From Crocinitomicaceae bacterium (GTDB lineage: Bacteria > Bacteroidota > Bacteroidia > Flavobacteriales_D > Crocinitomicaceae), in assembly GCA_023253775.1 (NCBI GenBank), contig JALRFI010000017.1, forward strand, positions 1-36,078: a DNA stretch of 36,078 nucleotides, written 5' to 3'. Below, one piece after another: positions 1 to 9,181 of this stretch (positions within the stretch are counted from its first letter, which is position 1; every line of letters starts with the position of its first letter). The translations under genes were made by a program, and so were the position numbers. The notes beneath the pieces are model-generated. The model had not been told where the DNA came from. It was given only the letters and a program-made list of their open reading frames with translations, and searched no databases.

Positions 1-69
1 GTAGTTGAAGAAGAAACTGTAGCAGAAGAAAAGCCAGCTAAGAAGGGCAAGAAGGAGGAAGCAGCATGA
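1..69 (+). CDS. C-terminal fragment of an upstream protein with a charged tail (VVEEETVAEEKPAKKGKKEEAA*), truncated by the window edge; possibly the phage gene preceding the gp41 module
   Basis: Open frame from base 1 to the TGA at 67-69, overlapping the ATG at 66. Identity not determinable from 22 aa. Confidence 0.45.
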   Translation, partial: VVEEETVAEEKPAKKGKKEEAA

Positions 70-401
70 TTATAGGAACAGATTTTAAATTCCGTGACGA
101 TCTAAAAGATTATGACACGCTGCCTGTAGAAATCTTGACAGGCCCTTATAAAGGTGTTATACTCCGCTATACTCAAGTTGCTGTGCAGGAACAAGAGAAT
201 GATACCGCAAAGTTAAGATTTGCCTTTGAGTTTGTTGAAAATTCTGGTTTCAAAGAAAAACTTTTGAAAGAAGATTCCAAATTTCTTACAAATGCTGGCT
301 TGATTTTGAACGCAATGATTTTAGGAACTGTAGGAGAAGATGATGCAATTGGAGAAAACTATTCTGAGGAATCTGTTAACCAGCGAGCCGTTCGCTCGTA
401 A
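66..401 (+). CDS. Small hypothetical protein, probably of a T4-like phage replication module
   Basis: 111-aa ORF, ATGA overlap with the upstream frame, located directly before a gp41-like ORF. No recognised domain. Confidence 0.6.
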   Translation: MIIGTDFKFRDDLKDYDTLPVEILTGPYKGVILRYTQVAVQEQENDTAKLRFAFEFVENSGFKEKLLKEDSKFLTNAGLILNAMILGTVGEDDAIGENYSEESVNQRAVRS

Positions 402-909
402 GGTTCTACCTTTCCTCAAAGATGAGTATTTCTCTGATGAAGACCGTGTAATCTACAAACAGACAAAGGACTTCATTCTCAAGTATAACAAGCCGCCAAC
501 TACTGAAGCCCTTGCAATTGAGGTTGATTCCTTGTCTGGCTTGACTGAAGATTTAGCCAAGAGTTGCAAGTCCACTTTGCTATCTTGGGACCTCGGTAAG
601 CGTGAAGAAGTAAACATTGATTGGCTTACAGAAAGCACAGAAAAGTTTTGCCAAGAAAAAGCAATCTATCATGCGCTTATGAAGTCAATCGAAGTTATGA
701 ACGATAAAGGCAGTGGCTCTCTCACAAAGGGAGCCATTCCCAAACTTCTATCTGACGCGCTTGCTGTTTCGTTTGATCCAAATGTAGGTCATGATTATCT
801 TGAACAGTTTGGGATCAATAATGGCAGGATCATTAAAGAAAGTCGCTCCCAGGGCGAAGAAGGCGATTTCCTGTTTATCCCGAAAGGTACGGAGATTCCT
901 GTTCTCTAA
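340..909 (+). pseudogene. T4 gp41-like (DnaB-family) replicative helicase, N-terminal domain only; truncated or fused after about residue 155
   Basis: FARKVLPFLKDEYFSDEDRVIYKQTKDFILKYNKPPTTEAL...WLTESTEKFCQEKAIYHALMKSIEV...GAIPKLLSDALAVSFDPNVGHDYLEQF resembles the recalled T4 gp41 N-terminus (KVWPYM.SEYF..., WLVKETEKYVQQRA, GAIPDIMRQALSISFDSYVGHDW). No Walker A or RecA core follows. Confidence 0.7.
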
Positions 910-936
910 TATTGGCGTAGCCTTTATAAAATCTAG

Positions 937-1221
937 CTATTCGTAATTCTCAATCTGCTTCTTTAACTCAGCAATCTCGTCATCCTTTTTTTTGAATCTT
1001 TTGTAATCAAAAACAGAAGAAAGAATGAAGCCTATTACGATACACATTAAAATAAGAAGTGTTACAGGAAGATTAATTTTCACGAAAACCAAATCAACTT
1101 CAACAATGTGCCAATTGAATATGGCAAATAACATGGCTAGGATAACTAAAATGATCTTCAGAACAAATTTAAATTTGCCAAATCCTGATAAGCTGTCCCA
1201 GTATGCTTTTAATTCCATCAT
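937..1221 (-). CDS. LapA-like (DUF1049) small inner-membrane protein
   Basis: 94 aa, two TM segments, FNWHIVEVDLVFVKINLPVTLLILMCIVIGFILSS followed by a coiled-coil tail. Confidence 0.7.
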   Translation of the reverse strand: MMELKAYWDSLSGFGKFKFVLKIILVILAMLFAIFNWHIVEVDLVFVKINLPVTLLILMCIVIGFILSSVFDYKRFKKKDDEIAELKKQIENYE

Positions 1222-1225
1222 TTGA

Positions 1226-2074
1226 TTACCCTTTTAAATTATCTCCTCCAGTCTTTATGTGCAAATCTCTCTGAGGGAAAGGTATGACAATATTCCTTTC
1301 ATTCAATTCCTTGTACACACTTCTTCGGATATCCGATTTTACATTTTCAACCAGAAAAGTTTCTTTCGTCCAAAAAATCAATTGAAAATCCAGCGAAGAT
1401 TCACCAAAGTTTACGAATCTTACGAATGGTAAAGGTTTGTTCTCAACTTTGGGGTGCTTTTTAAGTGTTTCAGTTAGACATTCGATTACATCTTCCACAT
1501 CAGAACCATAGGCAACCCCTAATTCGACATTGAAACGAACACTATCATTATTGTGCGACCAGTTTATCACTTTTTCTACCACAAATTTGGAGTTTGGTAC
1601 GATGATCGTCACTCCATCCCTTGTCATCACCTCAGAACTTCTCAAATTGATTTCGACCACTTTTCCAATAATCCCATCCGCTTCAATTACATCCCCAACT
1701 TTGATTGTACCCTCAAACAACAGGAAGAATCCCGAAACCAGATCAGCAAAAATATTCTGCAAACCTAATCCAATACCCACCAAAAGAGCAGCGGATCCGG
1801 CAAGTAAAATGGTCACCTTCACTCCGATCACTTCAAGAATGACTACTAGTGAAATAACCCATACAAAATACTTGATGATCAGATAGATCGAATGCCTTCG
1901 TTTCTTATCAATGTTATCTAAAATGAACTTGGGACGTTCAATTATTCTCCTTAAAATATTCAAAAACAACCATGTGATCACAACAACCAATATTGTCATT
2001 AGAATATTCCCAACGCGCAATTGCCAATCTCCTATCTTCAGAAGCTCATAACTCAGAAACTCAGACCACTTCAT
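1226..2074 (-). CDS. Small-conductance mechanosensitive ion channel, MscS family
   Basis: TM region then GSAALLVGIGLGLQNIFADLVSGFFLLFEGTIKVGDVIEADGIIGKVVEINLRSSEVMTRDGVTIIVPNSKF, characteristic of MscS. Confidence 0.93.
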   Translation of the reverse strand: MKWSEFLSYELLKIGDWQLRVGNILMTILVVVITWLFLNILRRIIERPKFILDNIDKKRRHSIYLIIKYFVWVISLVVILEVIGVKVTILLAGSAALLVGIGLGLQNIFADLVSGFFLLFEGTIKVGDVIEADGIIGKVVEINLRSSEVMTRDGVTIIVPNSKFVVEKVINWSHNNDSVRFNVELGVAYGSDVEDVIECLTETLKKHPKVENKPLPFVRFVNFGESSLDFQLIFWTKETFLVENVKSDIRRSVYKELNERNIVIPFPQRDLHIKTGGDNLKG

Positions 2075-2152
2075 AGCTCAAAGATGGCAAAAAAGTAGCT
2101 ATTTTTCCACCTCCCTCTTGATTAATCCACTTATGTAAGTAGAAAAATTATC

Positions 2153-2160
2153 TATATTTG
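2153..2160 (+). promoter_or_regulatory. Putative Bacteroidota -7 element TATATTTG upstream of efp
   Basis: Exact match to TAnnTTTG 21 nt before the efp ATG. No well-spaced -33 TTG seen. Confidence 0.5.
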
Positions 2161-2180
2161 CCGCGTTCAATAAAATTAGC

Positions 2181-2747
2181 ATGGCAACTACAGCAGATAT
2201 CAGAAACGGATTGTGTATCAAGCACAACGACAAATTATTTCAGGTGATAGAATTTCAGCACGTAAAACCAGGCAAAGGTCCTGCTTTCGTGAGAACAAAA
2301 ATTCGTCAGATCGAATCAGGGAAGGTATTGGATCATACGTTTTCTGCTGGTCATAAGATTGAGATCGTTCGTATTGAAAACAGAGAATATCAATATCTGT
2401 ATCAGGAGGGAGATGATTATGTATTTATGAACAATGAAACATTTGAACAAGTGAATATTCCGTCTAAAATGATTGAGAAGCCGCTTTTCTTGCAAGAGGG
2501 AATGATCGTTAACATTCTTTTCCATGCAGAAGAAGAAGCTCCTCTAGTGGTTGAATTGCCAATGTATATAATTTCTGAGGTTACATACACGGAACCAGGA
2601 GTAAAAGGAGACACAGCAACCAATTCAATGAAACCTGCGACGATTGCAACAGGTGCTGAAGTTCGTGTTCCTCTTTTCATTGATAATGGTGAGGTAATCA
2701 AGATCGACACAAGAACAGGTGTTTACGTTGAACGCGTAAAGAACTAA
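2181..2747 (+). CDS. efp: Translation elongation factor P
   Basis: 188 aa, HVKPGKGPAFVRTKIRQIESGKVLDHTFSAG and C-terminal GVKGDTATNSMKPATIATGAEVRVPLFIDNGEVIKIDTRTGVYVERV. Confidence 0.97.
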   Translation: MATTADIRNGLCIKHNDKLFQVIEFQHVKPGKGPAFVRTKIRQIESGKVLDHTFSAGHKIEIVRIENREYQYLYQEGDDYVFMNNETFEQVNIPSKMIEKPLFLQEGMIVNILFHAEEEAPLVVELPMYIISEVTYTEPGVKGDTATNSMKPATIATGAEVRVPLFIDNGEVIKIDTRTGVYVERVKN

Positions 2748-2766
2748 TTCGCTCACGATAACATAG

Positions 2767-2791
2767 AAGGGATCGAATGATCCCTTTTTTT
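2767..2791 (+). terminator. Rho-independent terminator of efp
   Basis: AAGGGATC-GAAT-GATCCCTTTTTTT: perfect 8-bp stem, 4-nt loop, T7 tail. Confidence 0.9.
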
Positions 2792-3583
2792 ATGCCATAC
2801 TACACCACAAATAATACAATTTTATACTACGAGTCGATCCGTGTGACGGAGCCCGCCTCAGAAAAACTGGTTGTTTTATTTCTCCATGAAGCATTGGGTT
2901 CTATCCCCCAATGGAAATCCTTCCCAGCAGACCTTTGTTCAACATTGAATTTGGATGGGATTATCTACGAGCGACAGGGACATGGTCAATCTGCTCCATT
3001 AGTGGAAGAACGAAAAGCAGATTATCTTCATCGATATGCATACGAAGAACTAAAGGCCTTCATTCAAGAGATCTACTCACCTGATCATAAGCTCATCCTT
3101 GTCGGACATTCGGATGGAGGATCTATCGCATTATTGTATGCATCTAAATTTCCTGAACAAGTCGCCGCTGTAGTGACTATTGCAGCTCATGTGATCAACG
3201 AACCTGAGACCATAGCAGGTATCGCCCCTGCCATACAGGCATTTGGACAGGGAAAGCTTGCTCGTTTGAACGATTTTCATGGAGAAAAAACGGAAACCTT
3301 GTTTTTTGCATGGGCGAATACCTGGAAAAGCGATGAATTCAGGAATTGGGATATCTGCCTGGATATTGGGAATATACACTGTCCTGTTCTTGTGATGCAA
3401 GGGGAAAAAGATCAATACGGCACTCAAAAGCAAATGGAGCTTATCCAAGAAAATGTAAAGACTCTGTGTGATATGATACTCATAGAACATGCAGGTCATC
3501 TGCCCCATCTAGAACAAAAACAAAAGGTCATTCAAGTTATCGAGAACTGGATAAAGATCAACAGGAACAATTTGTATATTTAA
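2792..3583 (+). CDS. Alpha/beta hydrolase
   Basis: FLHEALGSIPQWKSF, GHSDGGSIALLYA nucleophile elbow, C-terminal AGHLPHLEQ. The longer ORF start at 2777 lies inside the efp terminator, so the start was trimmed. Confidence 0.88.
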   Translation: MPYYTTNNTILYYESIRVTEPASEKLVVLFLHEALGSIPQWKSFPADLCSTLNLDGIIYERQGHGQSAPLVEERKADYLHRYAYEELKAFIQEIYSPDHKLILVGHSDGGSIALLYASKFPEQVAAVVTIAAHVINEPETIAGIAPAIQAFGQGKLARLNDFHGEKTETLFFAWANTWKSDEFRNWDICLDIGNIHCPVLVMQGEKDQYGTQKQMELIQENVKTLCDMILIEHAGHLPHLEQKQKVIQVIENWIKINRNNLYI

Positions 3584-3597
3584 GTGTTCAAGTAGTG

Positions 3598-4044
3598 ATG
3601 GCAGTAGAAGAATTTCAGAACCCAATTGATCCAGACAAGATTACCGAGAATCCGCATTCGCTGGAGTACCCCCATCATGCAGGTAGCGCGCTGGTTAAGC
3701 CTGAAGATCAAGGTAAGGTGAAAGGGAGGGCTTTGTCTGCGATGGAACACCAAACTGATCTGCAACTCAACCAGATCTATGAACAAATGCAATTACTGGC
3801 TGAACAGGCAAAAAAGCTTAATGACAGAAAGTCAATTTCTGAATTTATCTATCAAGCTGAAATGCGCTTCGAACCTTTGATCAATCATACGTATCACCTT
3901 TATCAAAAAGAAGATTCCTCATACCTCCTTTCACTGATAGCGCCTGATCAATGGGGAAGATCAAAAAAATCGTTCGAATGGGTCGCGACCGTAAAACTTC
4001 TTGCCGACCATACCTGGGATATTGTAGAGAAAACTGAGAATTAA
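3598..4044 (+). CDS. DUF2452 domain-containing protein
   Basis: MAVEEFQNPIDPDKITENPHSLEYPHHAGSALVKPEDQGKVKGRALSAMEHQTDLQLNQIYEQMQLLAEQA matches the family pattern as I know it. Confidence 0.75.
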   Translation: MAVEEFQNPIDPDKITENPHSLEYPHHAGSALVKPEDQGKVKGRALSAMEHQTDLQLNQIYEQMQLLAEQAKKLNDRKSISEFIYQAEMRFEPLINHTYHLYQKEDSSYLLSLIAPDQWGRSKKSFEWVATVKLLADHTWDIVEKTEN

Positions 4045-4234
4045 ATTCGTATTTTTTTTTCCAGCGCGCAATCGTTATTTCAATTGTGCAAAGTGATATG
4101 GCTTTAATTTAAATTAAGTGTCCCAAAAATCACTTGGTATCTAACTTAAACCTACGTACTTGTTGAACAATGGGCTAATTAAAGATACAATTCCGAGGGC
4201 CATATTGAATCTTATTGGACTCAATCTCAGTTAA

Positions 4235-4999
4235 TCAACGTGTAAAAATCCAATCGAAATCGTTGGAGAGGTTTTCGTCAAACAAATATCCGTCGACTTG
4301 ATAGTTTTTTAACTCTTCTACATCTGATATTTCGTTCTGAATCAGCCATCTAGCCATAGCTCCCCGCGCATGTTTCGCATACATCATCACAATTTTATAT
4401 TCTCCGTTTTTAAATTCTTTGAAAACCGGAGTAATGATCTTGTTTTTAAGTAGTTTGCGATCAATCACTTTGAAGTATTCATTCGAAGCAAGATTCACGA
4501 TCACCTCTTCTTTATCCAATTCTGATTTTAGCTGCTGGGTTACCTTCTTACTCCAGAATTGATATAAATTTTTACATTTTTGACTAACTTCCCATTTCGT
4601 ACCCATTTCTAGCCGATAAGGATACAAGAGATCCATTGGTTTTAAAATCCCGTACAAACCAGATAGGATTCTTATCTTTTCATTACTATAGATCAGTTCT
4701 TTTTCGGAGAGTTGATGCGCATCCAACCCTCGATAGACTTCTCCTGAAAAGGCTAAAATAGAAGGTACTACCTCATCGCTTTGGACCAAAGGATCCTCAT
4801 AGTTCTTGTATCTCATTATATTGAGCTCAGCGAGATCTTTGGAGATACTCATCAGCTTTGAAAGTTTCTGAGCATTCATCTTTCTGAGCTTAGACACCAA
4901 TTGATTCGTTTCCTTTAAAAATCCGGGTGACGAAGAATTATATATTTTCTCCACCTTGGAGGTATCGATCGACTTTGCTGGAGAGAGGAGTATTTTCAT
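4235..4999 (-). CDS. yaaA: Peroxide stress protein YaaA (DUF328/UPF0246)
   Basis: MKILLSPAKSID...QSDEVVPSILAFSGEVYRGLDA...ILSGLYGILKPMDLLYPYRLEMGTK...NLASNEYFKVI...KHARGAMARWLI. Confidence 0.95.
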   Translation of the reverse strand: MKILLSPAKSIDTSKVEKIYNSSSPGFLKETNQLVSKLRKMNAQKLSKLMSISKDLAELNIMRYKNYEDPLVQSDEVVPSILAFSGEVYRGLDAHQLSEKELIYSNEKIRILSGLYGILKPMDLLYPYRLEMGTKWEVSQKCKNLYQFWSKKVTQQLKSELDKEEVIVNLASNEYFKVIDRKLLKNKIITPVFKEFKNGEYKIVMMYAKHARGAMARWLIQNEISDVEELKNYQVDGYLFDENLSNDFDWIFTR

Positions 5000-5075
5000 T
5001 TACTACTGTTAACAAAAAATATCTTAATGATAGCTATTTTTTTCTAAATTTATTGTCTTGCTAAAACTAACATTT

Positions 5076-7706
5076 ATGAAACAAACTCTCCGTTTATCGG
5101 CAATTGCCTTTTTGTTCCTTTACAATTTCGCATTTGCTCAAGAGTCTACAGAAAGTACAGTTATCACTTGTGAACACTTTGCTGTAACTCGCCCACTTCG
5201 TGAATTGATCGAGGAAAACCCAGTCAATGTAAAAAAGGTAATCCGTGAACATCGCAAAGAACACCTCAAAGAATCTGACAAGAGATCTAAGTATCGTGAA
5301 CCGCAGCATTTTGAATTTAATGTTGAAGAACATGGCGAAGCTTACGGCAACGATCCTTCACTTTTTCAAACTGAACCTGGAACTCGTCCTGGACCTCCAC
5401 AGAGAATAAACGTACCTGGACAGGCTGCGAATAGCGCACCTCATGACCCGTCAGGTGCCGCAGGTACAACATATTACCTTCAAGCTATTAATGCAACTCC
5501 AGTTAGAGTTATCAATAAAGCAACAGGAACAACAGTGGCTACATTCACATTGGGAACGTTATGGACACCTTCAACTGGAAACATGGGAGATCCAATCGTC
5601 ATGTATGATCGTTTCGCTGATAGATGGTTTCTTGCACAATTTGGAAGTAGTAACAAAATCTATATCGCGATCTCAGCGACAAGTGATCCGCTAGGTTCTT
5701 ATTATACATACACCTATACATCACCCCAATTCCCAGATTATTTGAAATTTTCGATCTGGGGAGATGCCTATTACATGACTTCTAATCAATCGTCTCAAAA
5801 ATTATTTGCATTTGAAAGAACAGCAATGCTGGCAGGATCATCAACTGCTCGTTCAGTATATTCTGCATACACACCTACTGCTTCAGGAAATGGATTTTTC
5901 TGTCCACTACCAGGGGATGCAGATGGTTCAACACTGCCGCCTGCTGGCACCCCGTGTCCGATTTTCTATTACACAGATAATGCCTGGGGAGGCGGTAATA
6001 TTGATGGAGTAAAAATTTACAATGCTACCGTGAACTGGGTCCCTACAACACCTACTCTTTCTGTAAATCTTTTAACAACAGTAGCTACATCTTCTTTTGA
6101 TGGTTCTTATAATAATCAATGGAATGATATTGCACAACCGGGAACCACTCAAAAATTGGATGGCATTGGTGGTGTTGCTACTTATCGTGCCCAGTATAGG
6201 AGATGGTCAGGATACAACTCTGTAGTGATGAATTGGGGTGTTAAGATAAGCAACACACAAAGAAGCATTATGTGGGTCGAATTAAGACAAGATCAGACAA
6301 CAGGTACATGGTCGGTTTACCAGCAATCAATTTACACACCTGACGCATACTATCGTTGGATTGGATCCATCGCCATGGATGATTATGGTAACATAGCCTT
6401 GTGTTATGCAAAATCCGGATCTTCAACAGTATACCCAAGTTTGGCATATGCAGCGAGATTAGCGAGCGATCCTTTAAACCAGCTTACAGTAGCAGAGACA
6501 ATGGCAACAACAGGAATCGTTTCTCAACCGACATCATGGTATGGTGGAAACAGATGGGGTGATTATTCTCACACCTCCTTGGATCCGGATGGGGGTACTT
6601 TCTGGCATACAGGTGAATGGTGTGGGGGAACTTCAAATAACCCCAAAAAGACTCAAGTCTATTCGTTTATGCTGATGTCAGCTACCACAGCGAATGTTTC
6701 AATTTCTTCAAGTGATGCAAATAACGCAATCTGCGCAGGTGAAAGTGTAACTTTTACAGCCACACCAACCAACGGTGGAACAGCACCTACCTATCAATGG
6801 TACATTAATGGTACAGCAGTTGGAGGTGAAACTAACTCTACATTTACTACAACAAATCTCAATACTGGTGACATTGTTTCATGTCAAATGACATCGAATT
6901 TATCTGGTGCTACTAATAATCCAGCGTCCTCAAACTCTATTACAACAACTGTAACGCAATATTCCTCTCCTGCTGTTTCAGTTTCAGGAACTACAACAAT
7001 CTGTGAAGGAGCCAATGCCTCCTTCATTGCAGCCTCTACCAATGCAGGGTCAAGCCCTGTATATCAGTGGCAAGTAAATGGAAGTAATGTCGGCACGAAT
7101 TCGTCAACATTTCTTACATCTTTTTTGACGAATGGTAGTACGGTAACTGTGACACTTACGTCAAATGCAAACTGTATTAACCCAACAACTGTTACTTCTT
7201 CACCTGTAACTGTGACGGTTACACCTGCGCCAACTACTCCAACGATTACTAACAACGCTGGAACTTTAACATCAAGCGCAACGTCTGGTAATCAATGGTA
7301 CTACAACGGTTCACCAATCGCAGGAGCAACAAGTCAAACTTATGTTCCTACATCAAATGGTAATTACACTGTTATAACTACAGCGGATGGTTGCTCTTCT
7401 GTATCGTCTGCGGCGTACACAGTGAGTGGTCTTGGCATTAATGAATTGGAAAACCTTCCTTTCAATGTTTATCCAAACCCAAACAATGGTACATTCTTCG
7501 TCTCATTTGATGCAGTAATTACAAAGGATTACGAGATCAAAGTTTATGATGAAGCTGGTAGACTTGTTCACGAAGACAAGGTCACTAATGTATCAGGTGA
7601 AACAAGTAAAGAGATCACAATTAGAGATCCTTCGAACGGATTATATAATATTATCTTAAAGGATGGCTCATTCGAGACAAATCGTAAGTTGGTTATCAAG
7701 AATTAA
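5076..7706 (+). CDS. Secreted T9SS-sorted protein with Ig-like repeats
   Basis: Signal peptide MKQTLRLSAIAFLFLYNFAFAQ, Ig-like modules (CAGESVTFTATPTNGG...YQWYING), C-terminal FNVYPNPNNGTFFVSF...GLYNIILKDGSFETNRKLVIKN sorting domain. The ORF-track start at 5058 is TTG; ATG at 5076 preferred. Confidence 0.92.
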   Translation: MKQTLRLSAIAFLFLYNFAFAQESTESTVITCEHFAVTRPLRELIEENPVNVKKVIREHRKEHLKESDKRSKYREPQHFEFNVEEHGEAYGNDPSLFQTEPGTRPGPPQRINVPGQAANSAPHDPSGAAGTTYYLQAINATPVRVINKATGTTVATFTLGTLWTPSTGNMGDPIVMYDRFADRWFLAQFGSSNKIYIAISATSDPLGSYYTYTYTSPQFPDYLKFSIWGDAYYMTSNQSSQKLFAFERTAMLAGSSTARSVYSAYTPTASGNGFFCPLPGDADGSTLPPAGTPCPIFYYTDNAWGGGNIDGVKIYNATVNWVPTTPTLSVNLLTTVATSSFDGSYNNQWNDIAQPGTTQKLDGIGGVATYRAQYRRWSGYNSVVMNWGVKISNTQRSIMWVELRQDQTTGTWSVYQQSIYTPDAYYRWIGSIAMDDYGNIALCYAKSGSSTVYPSLAYAARLASDPLNQLTVAETMATTGIVSQPTSWYGGNRWGDYSHTSLDPDGGTFWHTGEWCGGTSNNPKKTQVYSFMLMSATTANVSISSSDANNAICAGESVTFTATPTNGGTAPTYQWYINGTAVGGETNSTFTTTNLNTGDIVSCQMTSNLSGATNNPASSNSITTTVTQYSSPAVSVSGTTTICEGANASFIAASTNAGSSPVYQWQVNGSNVGTNSSTFLTSFLTNGSTVTVTLTSNANCINPTTVTSSPVTVTVTPAPTTPTITNNAGTLTSSATSGNQWYYNGSPIAGATSQTYVPTSNGNYTVITTADGCSSVSSAAYTVSGLGINELENLPFNVYPNPNNGTFFVSFDAVITKDYEIKVYDEAGRLVHEDKVTNVSGETSKEITIRDPSNGLYNIILKDGSFETNRKLVIKN
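6709..7425 (+). repeat. Tandem Ig-like modules within the T9SS protein (two clear, one degenerate)
   Basis: AICAGESVTFTATPTNGGTAPTYQWYINGTAVG and TICEGANASFIAASTNAGSSPVYQWQVNGSNVG align; third is GNQWYYNGSPIAGATSQTY. Confidence 0.7.
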
Positions 7707-7720
7707 AGCAACTTAGAGCA

Positions 7721-7753
7721 AAAAAAGGCTGACCCAACAGGTCAGCCTTTTTT
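7721..7753. terminator. Bidirectional intrinsic terminator between convergent genes
   Basis: AAAAAAGGCTGACC-CAACA-GGTCAGCCTTTTTT, perfect 14-bp stem with A tract/T tract on either side. Confidence 0.93.
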
Positions 7754-7756
7754 CTT

Positions 7757-9124
7757 TTATAGAAATAAGATACTGATCACACTGACCAGCAATATACCTA
7801 TCACATTTAATACGAATCCATACTTCGCCATATCACTGATCTTTACTTGGCCGGACGAAAATACGATTGCATTTGGAGGAGTCCCTACAGGCAACATAAA
7901 CGCGCAACTTGCAGCCATTGTTATCGGCAAGCAAAGCTGAAGGATATCAATATTGGATTCAGTTGCAAAAGCTGCGATCAACGGAATAAAGATTGTTACC
8001 AAGGCTAAATTTGACATGATCTCAGTAGCAAAAATGGCTATGGTCACCAGAACAACAATTAGTATCCAGATCGGAAAATCACTGAACTGCCTAAAGGTTG
8101 TCGTCAATTCTGTGATCACCCCATTTTGTTCCAGCATAGCAGCCAATGCCAACCCACCACCGAATAACAAAAGAATGCCCCACGGCAATTTTTCCGTGTC
8201 TTTCCAAACAAGAAATGGTTTTTTATTCGAAGAAGGAAGGATGAATAATAAAATCGCTCCTAATATTGCGGGGCCTTCATCCTTGTATTTCAATCCAAAA
8301 TCTTCGATAAGATCTTTAAATGACCACATCATAACAACTGCAAGAAAAACAACAAGGACTATGATTTGATCCCTAGTCCATTTTTGCTTGTGAATCTCAA
8401 ACGAATGAGAGTTACTTTTTCTTTCCGAACCCATCATCAAATAAAAGAACCCATAAATCGCGAGTAACATTAGAATACTGATAGGCAGAGCAATCTTCAT
8501 CCAATGAAAGAAATCAATGTTCAGACCATAATTCTGCTCAAGGATACTTTTCATTTGCATATTTGGTGGAGAACCAACTAATGTCGCCATTCCTCCTACA
8601 CTGGCAGCGTATGCCACACTTAAAAGCAAGAAAAGTGAAAACTTCCCTTTTCTTTCTTCTGAAGGCATTGAATGAATAACGGCAGTTGCCATTGGAAGCA
8701 TCATCAGAGCTGTTGCTGTGTTTGAGATCCACATACTCAAAACTCCTGTACTGATGAGAAACCCAAAGAGAATTCTACTCTTAGATTTTCCGACAAAATT
8801 GATAATTCCTCTAGCGATCTGCTCATGAATATTCCATTTCTCCAGTGCTAAAGCGAGAACAAAACCCCCGAAGAACAAATACACATTGTTGTTACCATAC
8901 GATTTGGCCAGATCGCCAGTCTCCAATACGCCCAAAGGCACCGCTAATACCAAGGGTAATAATGCTGTCACATAGATTGGAATCAATTCGAAAACCCATA
9001 AAAAGATCATCAAACCACCCAATGCTACTGAGCTCCACATTGGATTTTTTCCTCCAGTCAGAAAGAGAATCAGAAGAAAGATAAAGACACTTGCTCCTAA
9101 TAAAAGGGATTTCCAGTTATTCAT
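7757..9124 (-). CDS. SLC13/DASS family anion (dicarboxylate) transporter
   Basis: SNTATALMMLPMATAV, GSPPNMQ and GTPPNAIVFSSGQV motifs in a polytopic membrane protein. Confidence 0.9.
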   Translation of the reverse strand: MNNWKSLLLGASVFIFLLILFLTGGKNPMWSSVALGGLMIFLWVFELIPIYVTALLPLVLAVPLGVLETGDLAKSYGNNNVYLFFGGFVLALALEKWNIHEQIARGIINFVGKSKSRILFGFLISTGVLSMWISNTATALMMLPMATAVIHSMPSEERKGKFSLFLLLSVAYAASVGGMATLVGSPPNMQMKSILEQNYGLNIDFFHWMKIALPISILMLLAIYGFFYLMMGSERKSNSHSFEIHKQKWTRDQIIVLVVFLAVVMMWSFKDLIEDFGLKYKDEGPAILGAILLFILPSSNKKPFLVWKDTEKLPWGILLLFGGGLALAAMLEQNGVITELTTTFRQFSDFPIWILIVVLVTIAIFATEIMSNLALVTIFIPLIAAFATESNIDILQLCLPITMAASCAFMLPVGTPPNAIVFSSGQVKISDMAKYGFVLNVIGILLVSVISILFL

Positions 9125-9138
9125 AGCTTAAAGGTTAT

Positions 9139-9162
9139 AAAAAAAGCGGACAAAGTCCGCTT
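9139..9162 (-). terminator. Intrinsic terminator downstream of the 85-aa ORF
   Basis: Minus strand AAGCGGAC-TTT-GTCCGCTTTTTTT. Confidence 0.85.
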
Positions 9163-9181
9163 CTGATAAATTTGATTAAAA

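Noticed and set aside
453-638. Minus-strand ORF opposite the gp41-like gene
   Set aside because: Entirely antisense to a recognisable coding region, with no domain.
2777-2791. Upstream start codon of the 2777-3583 ORF
   Set aside because: It lies within the efp terminator hairpin; ATG 2792 or later is more plausible.
4045-4234. 190-bp convergent intergenic gap as a possible ncRNA
   Set aside because: No strong hairpin, terminator or promoter motif that I could pair reliably.
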